Source: Euborellia annulipes (lineage: Eukaryota > Arthropoda > Insecta > Dermaptera > Anisolabididae). Taken from it: 64,000 nt of DNA. Below the pieces are notes generated by a model. The model searched no databases. It was not told the origin of the DNA and saw nothing but the letters and a program-made list of their open reading frames with translations. Below are positions 56,276-64,000 of this stretch, piece by piece; within the stretch, counting starts at the first letter, position 1, and every line of letters begins with the position of its first letter. The DNA lies in NCBI GenBank assembly GCA_023213315.1, contig JAKCPI010012513.1:1-64000 (forward strand), given 5' to 3'. Made by a program: the position numbers and the translations under genes.

Positions 56276-56463
56276 TAAAACAGCAAAAAAAAAAAAAAAA
56301 AAAAAAATTGATTGTAGATGGTCGTAAGTAAGATCAATTTATTCTAAGGACCGTGGGGCAAAATTCGTTAATTTTTGGCCAACGGTCCTTAGAATAAATT
56401 AAAATTCAAGAACGCCTGCAAATATAATATAAGGCGTTCCTGAAATAATTTTTTGCTGTTTTA
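56276..56463. repeat. nested inverted repeats
   Basis: Outer arms ATAAAACAGCAAAAAA / TTTTTTGCTGTTTTAT. Inside is a perfect hairpin TTATTCTAAGGACCGT / ACGGTCCTTAGAATAA, and beside it a second hairpin AGGAACGCC-type (GAACGCCT / AGGCGTTC). Confidence 0.8.
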
Positions 56464-57060
56464 TATTTCACAGAATCACATCCTCTGCAACAATTAAGAT
56501 TTATTTATATTATAAATATTTTATTTTTTATTATTTATATTTCTTGTCTTGGCTCGAGGACTAAGACCCGCCCTTCCAGGGGGTTGAACTCCCAATATCC
56601 CCTCTAAGTAAATGAAAATTTTTCTTCTTCTTACAAATAAGAATATTGATGATAAAATTTAATGTTCTAACCCCTACATAACGAGACTATATTCTAAAGA
56701 ATAGCTTCCATTTTTTTTAAATCATTCATTCATCCCCAAAAAAAAAAAATTTTTAAAGGAGGCTTTCTATTAATTGATAAAACAAAAATTTTCACTGCTT
56801 GACCTATAAATGATCATATTTTCAATGGCCTTTGCTGTACAATTCTTCCTTTTTTATTTTTTTAATAAAAATAAGTAATATTTTTTTAAAGGATATGTTT
56901 TTAATAGAAAGCCTTTAAAAAAGAGTTAAAACCAAAGAAAAGATTTTATAAATTAATTTTCTATATGTTTAAATATAATATAATGCACTTAAAATATTTT
57001 TACTTTTATAATATATAACAAAAATATATATAAATATTTATTAATATATGATATATTTAT
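56464..57060. other. AT-rich stretch without recognisable gene
   Basis: A small GC-balanced patch (56555-56600, CGAGGACTAAGACCCGCCCT) may be a repeat scrap. Nothing else is seen. Confidence 0.4.
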
Positions 57061-57683
57061 ATATTCACGAGGAATTTGAATAATTCTAGTTTATGAATAT
57101 GTTATTAAATTTGAAAGTAAATTAATTTGTCGCTAAAAATCTGAATGATACCCGAAAAACAAGAACGCCCACGGGAAGTCATCGTTAATTGGTTGTTTTA
57201 AAATATTGTAAAACTCTAGTATAAAAAATAAATAAATTATAGAACGTAGTGTTTTAAATAATAAATTAGAGGCTGGGGAAATTAGTTTATGTTTGGTTGC
57301 TGGAAGGTAGTTAACGTACACCAACTCATTAATCAATTTTTTAATAACCTCATTCAAAACAAATGATTAATTAATTCCGTTAATTTATGAGTTGGTCAGT
57401 TGGATTGCCTAATTAATTACCAGCAAACAAAAACAAATGAATTTAGTATTTGTATATAACATTTATTGAAAATGTAATTTTTTTTTAAACTTTTTTTATC
57501 CAGTTGAATTTTTAATCAACTATACGCTGGATAATTTTGTTCAAGACACCAAATGTAAATATAATTAAAAATATCTGGCACAAAGTGGTGTACAGATAAA
57601 ATAGATAATAGTATAGAATCACGGGACTATAAATATATAATAGTATATTATTAATGTTGTGGTGCTACTTTAACTAATTTACT

Positions 57684-58062
57684 TGGAGTAGGGGTTAGCG
57701 TGCTAACCTTGTATACCAAAAGTCGCGGGTTTGGACCCCAGGCAGTCGGATGATTTTATTTAAGTCATTTGGATACCAAATGGCTTGAATAAGAATGTCT
57801 GGACCCCCAATATATGTAACATCAAGAGAAAAGATATTGGACAACCCCGTCACCCCTTCAGGTGCACCGTGCACCTGTTGCATCTGCCTAGTTACGGCCC
57901 TGTATACATACCTCAAAAGGATCTAAATTCAGGTAGACTTGAGGGGGGTGTCCAATATCTTTTCTCTTGATGGTATATTAATTAATAACGGATATCGTAA
58001 ATGTCTTATATGGCCTGAGTTGCCGAAAAGACAGCGTGAATGAGAAAAATGTGTGTGTTTAA
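57684..58062 (+). repeat. SINE S1 interrupted by a TA MITE
   Basis: Head GGGGTTAGCGTGCTAACC with B box GCGGGTTTGGACCCC, body to CTGGACCCCCAATATATGTA, then the inserted MITE, then the tail TCTTATATGGCCTGAGTTGC. Confidence 0.85.
57819..57973. mobile_element. 155-bp MITE with TA duplication (mariner-like)
   Basis: Ends ACATCAAGAGAAAAGATATT and complement CCATCAAGAGAAAAGATATT, extending to TTGGACA. It is flanked by TA at 57817-57818 and 57974-57975. It sits inside an S1 SINE, so it inserted after that SINE. Confidence 0.88.
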
Positions 58063-58301
58063 AAAAGAAAACTAATTTACAGTTGTAGTGGCGCAATCAG
58101 GGGTTAATCCTGATTGGGCCACGGAGATTACATTGTGGCGTAGCCATGGCAGTCTGTAATCTAAATTTTAACTAGATATTTATTTATTTCAAAATATGTT
58201 ATTTTAGTTTGATATGAGAAGAATAAAATTGAATACACTCAATTTCGATCACTTGATCCACCAGCAAAAATAGACCTATACTCAGAATTTAAATGTTAAA
58301 A

Positions 58302-58370
58302 ATATCGACATCGAATTGTTGACATGAATCGAATACTTTCTCTCTATATATAGGGTAAGAGAAAGTAAAA
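58302..58370 (+). repeat. HP-family fragment (B end)
   Basis: ATCGACATCGAATTGTTGAC ... TACTTTCTCTCTATATATAG-GGTAAGAGAAAGT. Confidence 0.7.
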
Positions 58371-58399
58371 ATACAATAATAAATTAAAAGAGGGGGTCT

Positions 58400-58745
58400 A
58401 TGGCGGTTTGAGAGAGCAAACCCAGGCTTGAATAGCAGAAGAAAAATGTGAGTTAGAAGAAGCATTGAAGAGGAACATGTTTCAAAATAATGGAAATCAC
58501 ATAAGCATACTGTCGATATTATACAAATTCAAAAGGAAAACTTAGATAAGCAATATTTATTAAATAATAAATGTAAAATAAGAAAGGAAACATTAAATCA
58601 AGTTGAATGGCGTTGTGAGAAGTTAGAAAAAAAAAAAGTAGAAAGGTGGGAATGGTTAAAAAAAAGCAAACGTCGAAAACGGGTCGTAGGACCCCCGGCA
58701 GGAACGAAGTTCCTAACGCCTTTTCTTCAACTCAGAATATAATTT
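58400..58745 (+). pseudogene. frameshifted coiled-coil-like coding remnant
   Basis: IAEEKCELEEALKRNMFQNN in one frame is continued in another by QKENLDKQYLLNNKCKIRKE, then RCEKLEKKKVERWEWLKKSK and RRKRVVGPPAGTKFLTP to a stop. The Glu/Lys-rich helical pattern and late basic stretch look coding. I do not recognise the family. Confidence 0.35.
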
Positions 58746-58796
58746 AAAATATGAATATGATTAAATAGACGGAAAACCCGTCTCCGGTAGATAGAA

Positions 58797-59095
58797 GGAA
58801 AAAAATCTGGTGTGACTGGCGCACAGCACACAACTTTCTCTTACCTTCGGTAATCGAATGTTGTGTACTGTGCTTGTCTCACCAGATTTTTTGTGTCGAC
58901 ATGTATTTAGTTTCCGACAGTACGGTACATTCGATTTTCAAGATGTAAAATTTATAAGTATGGGAAAATATTTATATTTTGTTACCATGGCAACCGTTTC
59001 TCCTATCTTTTCTATGGAGAACAAGAGTAAAGTGGTCTTCAGAAGATTTCAATCACAAAATGAGAATATACATTTTATAGAGAATCTAACAAAAA
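58797..59095 (+). repeat. HP-family element, A half
   Basis: A hairpin (AATCTGGTGTGACTGGCGCA ... CTTGTCTCACCAGATTTTTT) and following core up to AGAGAATCTAAC. It is then cut off by a GC-rich block with duplicated GGAACGC-TTTTTGTTA words (59165-59205). Confidence 0.8.
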
Positions 59096-59329
59096 AGAGA
59101 GGGTGGGCGTGGCCTCGCCAAGACTTCGGCTAATCTCGCCTTCCTCGGCCTTCGCTCGGGCGCTGGGAACGCATTTTTGTTAGGAACGCGTTTTTGTTAA
59201 AGTTACATTTTCTCCCAATTCACCCTGCGTAAGCCGCGTTAAAGAACTTCGTTCCAATAGAAAATAAAAGGTAATATAAGTCTGGAGATGTTTAGTATAA
59301 AAAAAAACAACAGAATGAGCTTGCTAGGA

Positions 59330-59400
59330 AGAAGATTCTTAGGAAGGACAAGAGACAACCCTGGCTCAGGTAACTCGTGGATAACGAGTAACAAAAGATA
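59330..59400 (+). repeat. dispersed repeat R4, short copy
   Basis: CTGGCTCAGGTAACTCGTGG ... ACGAGTAAC, a diverged R4 end. Confidence 0.4.
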
Positions 59401-60580
59401 TTTAATTATAGTGTAGCACATTTTTTTCCTTTGCACTATGTTTACACATCAGTAATGAACTATGTAATGACAAAGTATTTAAATCGATTTCCAAAACCTA
59501 AATAATGAAGGGGATGGAAGTCCTAGAAGTAGAATTGCTTAAAATTATATAATTGTTATCTATTACTATTAATATATTGTATTGTATATATAATAAATTC
59601 ATTCATTTTTGTTTGCTGCAATTACTGTAGGTATCAAATGACCAACTCCTTAATAAATTTCTCCAGAGCACAACATATTTTTAGTATCTAATTAAATTTT
59701 GGTATTATTTAGAGGAGTCCCTAATTGAGAAATCCATTGTTGAGTTGGTTATATGGATTCCAGCATTTGAAATTCTTAATAAATAGTGTAGATACCATAT
59801 TTCTTTAGTCTAATACAAGTTTAAAATTGCCACAAACACACGTCTGTAGTACGGTATTTTAAATAACCATAAACATACATAATTGTAGGCGTACTTATTT
59901 GAAACTTTTTTTGGGGGTGACAAATTAATATTTATATAAAAAAATGTCTAAATTTTATAATCCATAATTTCTGGATTATTCAAATTCCTCGTGAATTACG
60001 ACTGTCTTATATTGTAAATGTTCGTACCTTAAAATAACTCATCTGTGTATGTATTAATGGGAACAAAGAACAAAACATAAAAACCTCTCTAAGAGAGACA
60101 ATTAATTTGTTCCATTAAATGGTAGAGAAAAGTAAAAAAAATTAATGTTGGAAAAGGAAGCTTGTAACGCTCATTTGTTAACAACTGTTAATTTATAACT
60201 CATTAATAAAAGGACTTGTCAAAGTTTTTATAAACTTTTATTTATCCTGAACGATCATTTTCTTTTGTTCCTTAATATATTGTTGGATTCATCATTAAAT
60301 GTCGAAGATTCTATATTATTCAAAAATATTGATCAGTGCATATATATCGTCGAATAAGACTAATTTCATTTTTGAAAATTTTACAGCTCGTTCATTTCTT
60401 TGTTGACTTTTCCATTGAACTGCTTTGAATGGAGTAATAATACTTTGTTTTTTAATCATTTTCTACTGAAATAAAATTCAATTTAAGCTTTCCTTAATGG
60501 AAAGCATTGGAGATGGAGAGAGAACAATATAAAATAATTTTTTTTTTTTTTTAATGGGGTTAGAACAACTTGGTTCTTAT

Positions 60581-60764
60581 GCGATGATATATGACACTAT
60601 CATAAACGCCTTTGAGTTAGGCATCCCAAACGGCACACGCACAATAATGCCATGTTTTTATGAGGTAGACATTAGGCATTAGTGTGTGTGTAGCATACAG
60701 AATACGATTTGGAATGTCTAACTCAATGGCGTTAAAAAGTTTTATGATAGTGCCAATATATATG
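60581..60764. repeat. foldback element 1 of 3
   Basis: ATATATGACACTATCATAAA ... GAGTTAGGCATCCCAAA pairs with TTGGAATGTCTAACTCAATG ... TTTTATGATAGTGCC. The inner arms contain CACACGCACAATAATGCC and its diverged complement. Confidence 0.75.
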
Positions 60765-60776
60765 CACAGAGTGGTA

Positions 60777-61003
60777 CAGTAAAGGCCACAATTAAGTCCC
60801 ACCTGATAGCTAGAGCCTTAAGTATATGGTATAGTAGGGCCTGTATGGTGGTTAGTGAAATAATTTTAATGACCGAAAAGGTAAAACGTAAAATCTGGTA
60901 CAGATTATTTTATTTCACCAAAAACCATATACTATACTATATTTTGAAGACTCTAGTTTAAGAGTCTAGTTATCAGACGGGGACTTAATTGTGGGGCTCA
61001 CTG
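60777..61003. mobile_element. TA-duplicating foldback MITE, 2 of 3
   Basis: CAGTAAAGGCCACAATTAAG ... pairs with CTTAATTGTGGGGCTCACTG, flanked by TA at 60775-60776 and 61004-61005. Arms include GTATATGGTATAGTA and its complement. TA duplication and CAGT ends fit mariner/pogo-type MITEs. Confidence 0.8.
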
Positions 61004-61166
61004 TACATTTATGTATTAATACATTCTGAGTTTGTTTAGGATTCAGGCTGAGGGACCGGTAAGCCCAGGTATAATATATTCTATGATAGTATGACACAAA
61101 ATTTGTAGATAGTAGGAAGTTTAAATAATTAAAACACAAATAGACCTATTAACATATGCGATATAG

Positions 61167-61411
61167 GTACATACCATCTATTGCAATAGTATTGAGACTA
61201 AAGCCCGGTAGTTAGGCAGCCCAAATGACACACGCACACTAAAGATTTCTTGGCAATAGGCCGAACGACCCTTTTTAATTTTTTTTTTTTTTTTTGTTAA
61301 AAAGGGTCGTTAGGCATATTGTCAAGAAATCTTTAGTGTGCGTGTGTCATTTAGGCTGCCTAACTACCGGGCTTTAGTCTCAATACTATTGCAATAGATA
61401 GTATGGTGTAC
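61167..61411. repeat. near-perfect foldback, 3 of 3
   Basis: Arms of about 110 bp (61167-61278 and 61297-61411) are almost exactly complementary, including GTATTGAGACTAAAGCCCGG and ACACGCACACTAAAGATTTC. They are separated by a poly-T loop. Part of the arm (GTTAGGCAGCCCAAATGACA) is related to foldback 1. Confidence 0.92.
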
Positions 61412-61575
61412 ATTTCGTATAATAAATTATCTCATTTTTTTTAATTAATAAAAATAATCTCTTAGATTATTAAAAAGATTATTTATAATTATATTAATTA
61501 AATATAAATTTTATATACATTCTTAAAAATAAATACAGATTATATACAGTAATACAATAATAATAACAATATACA

Positions 61576-61683
61576 TTATGTAGTATGCAGTGAAGAAGAG
61601 TTATTTGAATTTATACAAGGAGATTTATTAGAAAAATCGAATTGGATCAGAATCACAACGTACGACGTCACGGAGACTATCAG
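61576..61683 (-). CDS. receptor last exon (TM7 and tail)
   Basis: Acceptor AAAATAATTTCAG, 35 codons plus TAA. It carries SYVVILIQF, then a tail rich in Asn and Ser (DFSNKSPCINSNNSSS), which is longer than the very short tails usual after QF. Confidence 0.7.
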   Translation of the reverse strand: MIVSVTSYVVILIQFDFSNKSPCINSNNSSSLHTT

Positions 61684-63416
61684 CTGAAATTATTTTAAAA
61701 AAAAACAGCATTATTATTTAATTATGTCTCAAATGGAGATTTCTCGATTTATAGTATGTTCCCGTTCTTTATTTGTAATAAAAAAAGAATTTAATAATTT
61801 AAAATTCAAGGTGAATTCATTAATTGAATTAACGAAATCTTGCCTGATATTAAGAATGCGCAGAAAATATAGGCTACCGACCAGTCAAATCAACATCAAA
61901 TTTGATTGTTCCTTTAAGAAAAATAATATTTACAAAGCTTATTAATAAATAAATTCTACTAGTTCTTCATATTCCGTATTAGGCTTATACTTTTAATTTA
62001 AAAGAAAGAAGCGACCAAGGGAAGAAAAAAGTCATTTCAAACGAAAGCAACTTTGGGAGTCTTAATGGCCTTAGATGCCGAAAAAACATCTTAAAACAAA
62101 TAAACGCAAAACAATCTGTCAATTTTGAAAGTAACTAATATTTCAATGTAAAATTATTTTAAAAGAATCAGGCGAAGAAGTGGCAAGGAAAAATATTTGC
62201 AAAAAAATCTGGTGTGATTAAAGCACAGCACATAAATTTTACCTTTCTTTCGGTAATGCTTTCATACCAGATTTTTTTGTGTCGAGATATATTTAGTTTC
62301 CCATAGCATCTTAGTTTCAAACTTGCATTTTAAATGTTGACTGCTTGAAATAAACTATCATATTTGGATATTTTATACACAATAGAGAAACCTAAATAAA
62401 TACAAAAATTCACAAGAATTGGAAATTTTTTTTTTAAATGTGAGAAAGTTCATAAGGAGACCCCCTTTTGAATCGAAATTTATATGCAAATCCCCATAGG
62501 GATTTAACATTGGCTCTATGGAAGAAAGAGCTGAAAAGGGAATTTGATAAATCTGAAATTCTACATCAGTGCTTCAAACAATTTTCTTAAATTGAGAAAA
62601 TACATTTTAAAGAGGATCCAAAAAACAATTGATTTATGAATTTTAATCAAAACCATTAAAGTTAATTTTGTGAAAATCGAAAAAATCTGAAAAAGTACAT
62701 CCGTAAAGTGTAGTTCAAACAATTTTCACGAAAAATTTTACTGATATACTTTTTAAAGAGCATGTTAAAATAATTGATTTTTGAATTAAAATCGTCAGGG
62801 CCAATTTTGAGAAAATCGAAAAAAAAACCAAAAAGGTACTTCATTTGAGTGCTAGTACTTTTTGGCCGATTTTGTTGACAGTCAGGGTCAATGTTAGATA
62901 TAAAATTTCAATCTTGTAGCTCAATTCCTTCATGCAGACAGACCAATTTGCGGGACGCAGGAAAACATGTATATTCATCAAAATCTCGACATCGAATTTT
63001 TTATATGATCGCAATAATTTCCTTCTATATATTACAAATATAGGTAAGAGAAAGTAAAAAATTATTTTTCTGTGTGTTTATTTTCTCCATAACCTTAGCA
63101 AATAATTTTTTATCCAAATTTCATATATATTATTTTGGAACAATCTTAAATCGAGAACCTTCTAAAATACGATAATTAAAATATTCACCATTCCAATTAG
63201 ATTTAAATTAATTGTAACAAATTCATCAGCTGAGAACTCAAATTTACGCTGAATCATTTGTAAATAAATAAGTTGTATCTGTAGGAAAAAAAAAGAGAAA
63301 ATATTTAGAATATATAATAAACTCTCAGATTCAAAATCTTTTACCTTCCCGTAAAGTTTACTTTCGTGTGGAATTACTTCAAGCCATTTATCCAAAATAT
63401 TGATGATTTTATTAGC
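61576..63416 (-). CDS. gustatory-receptor-like protein, C-terminal three exons
   Basis: Minus-strand exons 63345-63416, 63189-63278 and 61576-61683, each a whole number of codons and joined in phase 0. They encode ANKIINILDKWLEVIPHESK-LYGK, IQLIYLQMIQRKFEFSADEF-VTINLNLIGM and LIVSVTSYVVILIQF plus a short polar tail ending at a TAA. S-Y, five hydrophobic residues, Q-F is the last-helix signature (TYhhhhhQF) of insect-type gustatory receptors, preceded as usual by F-S-A ... F-x-T/V-I. These are multi-pass taste-receptor channels. Phase-0 introns near the C-terminus are typical. The 5' exons lie beyond 64000. Confidence 0.72.
62045..62112 (+). repeat. SINE S2, 3' part
   Basis: GTCTTAATGGCCTTAGATGC-CG ... 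CATCTTAAAACAAAT, inside the last receptor intron. Confidence 0.5.
62203..63058 (+). repeat. HP-family element, subfamily b, full length
   Basis: Degraded A hairpin (AATCTGGTGTGATTAAAGCA ... CATACCAGATTTTTTTG), subfamily-b interior (TGTTGACTGCTTGAAATAAA, GGCTCTATGGAAGAAAGAGC), core and B end GGTAAGAGAAAGT. It fills most of the receptor gene's last intron. Confidence 0.85.
63189..63278 (-). CDS. receptor exon n-1 (TM6 to loop region)
   Basis: Acceptor TTTTTCCTACAG, donor GGAATG|GTGAAT, 30 codons, encoding RKFEFSADEFVTINLNLIGM at its end. Confidence 0.7.
63345..63416 (-). CDS. receptor exon n-2
   Basis: Acceptor CTCTTTTTTTTTTAG, donor GGGAAG|GTAAAAG, 24 codons. The following 66-base intron has no in-frame stop, so its retention would keep the frame. 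Confidence 0.65.
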
Positions 63417-64000
63417 CTAAAAAAAAAAGAGAAAAAAAATTCTTTAGTTCTAAAAGAGGAAATCGGCAAGTAATGAACATGTATAGGAAGATTTTTCAAA
63501 TAAGTTTTTTTTTTTTTTTTGAAATAAGAAATTTATAAATATAACATTTTATTTTTACATAACATTCTTACGGGAATCTCAAGCATAGTCAGGAATCTAA
63601 TATGAAATTTTCATGTATGGTCTTTAATTGAGTTTTTCTATTTTATTTTTTTTTTTTTGCAATTCAACAAATAGAAATTTTTTTTTAATTTTTTTTTTTT
63701 ATTTATTATTGATTTTGTTTGGGCTTTTGTAATTTTTTGCTTTTGTAAACAAATAATGTATCCAAAATGTTAAAAAAGGGGCTGGATGGCTTCTGCCGAA
63801 GCCGGTAATAAATTAAAAAAAAAAAAAAAATTTGACTTTGAGAGAAGAGACCGGATTTCAGAGCCACCGAATTGATCTATCGAATGTTTATTAATTCCCC
63901 CATTCTAATTCAAAAGATAATGTTCGCCTGTTAGTTAGGCAACCAAAATGTATCCGTCTAACAAAGAAGCGTCAAATAGAAACATTTAAAATTCGAAATC
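63417..64000. other. receptor intron/flank without recognisable exon
   Basis: AT-rich with long A and T runs. A small hairpin GGCTTCTGCCGAAGCC lies at about 63788-63803. No further receptor exon is found before the window ends. Confidence 0.4.

Larger units (their letters stand above)
57062..59997. mobile_element. possible 2.9 kb inverted-repeat-bounded element
   Basis: ATTCACGAGGAATTTGAATA at 57066 onward and its complement ending near 59997 face each other. Further matches inward (AATTAATTTGTCRC) suggest diverged arms of about 80-100 bp. The interior contains a SINE, an HP piece and a coding-like remnant. Confidence 0.4.

Noticed and set aside
1..64000. CRISPR arrays, rRNA genes, bacterial operons or complete reverse-transcriptase or transposase genes
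   Set aside because: None were found; regular repeats are tandem satellites or dispersed transposons, and no intact transposon protein is visible.

Overview
This window is AT-rich animal DNA, most probably from an arthropod. Genes are split by introns with GT/AG borders, and intergenic and intronic DNA is packed with short non-autonomous transposons. The right edge carries the end of a gustatory-receptor-type gene, a family largely of arthropods. I cannot name the species. No CRISPR, operon, rRNA or bacterial-style feature is present.

Two genes are well supported, and both had to be assembled exon by exon. (1) A plus-strand gene runs from 9672 to 55659 in seven exons whose splice phases all agree. 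It encodes a 393-residue type I membrane protein: signal peptide, a four-cysteine SUEL-lectin-like domain, a CUB domain with an acidic insertion, a sushi (CCP) domain, one transmembrane helix and a short basic tail. Intron 1 alone is 24.8 kb and holds most of the window's transposons. (2) At the right edge, a minus-strand gene (61576 to 63416, 5' part outside the window) has three phase-0 exons and ends in the gustatory-receptor signature SYVVILIQF. The two genes converge.

Weaker gene candidates: a minus-strand transcript at 3912-7817 made of tandemly duplicated exon cassettes plus one exon with a strong start codon; an antisense exon present three times (22.5, 30.4 and 37.8 kb); a frameshifted coding remnant at 16121-16402; and smaller coding-like pieces near 1.2, 3.5, 18.9, 25.4, 25.8, 46.7 and 58.6 kb.

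The repeat landscape is unusually legible. One family, called HP here, is about 0.65-0.85 kb, has hairpins near both ends and recurs more than 20 times, including a tandem pair at 47.3-48.7 kb. Nine hAT-type miniature elements have exact 8-bp target duplications. A 5.6 kb composite hAT-type insertion at 23028-28665 also has an exact duplication, and a related empty site lies at 30.69 kb. Further elements are TA-duplicating pogo/mariner-type MITEs, a TTAA-duplicating element, three Helitron-like 3' ends, four tRNA-derived or SINE-like families and many foldback elements. A scattered motif with the order CTGANGA, hairpin, GAAACGTC and flanking pairing bases looks like a hammerhead-ribozyme core and often occurs as inverted pairs.

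Layout: 0-8 kb intergenic DNA plus the duplicated-exon locus; 9.5-9.7 kb promoter and exon 1; 9.8-34.6 kb intron 1; 34.6-55.7 kb exons 2-7 with repeat-filled introns; 55.7-61.5 kb intergenic foldbacks; 61.6-64 kb receptor gene end.
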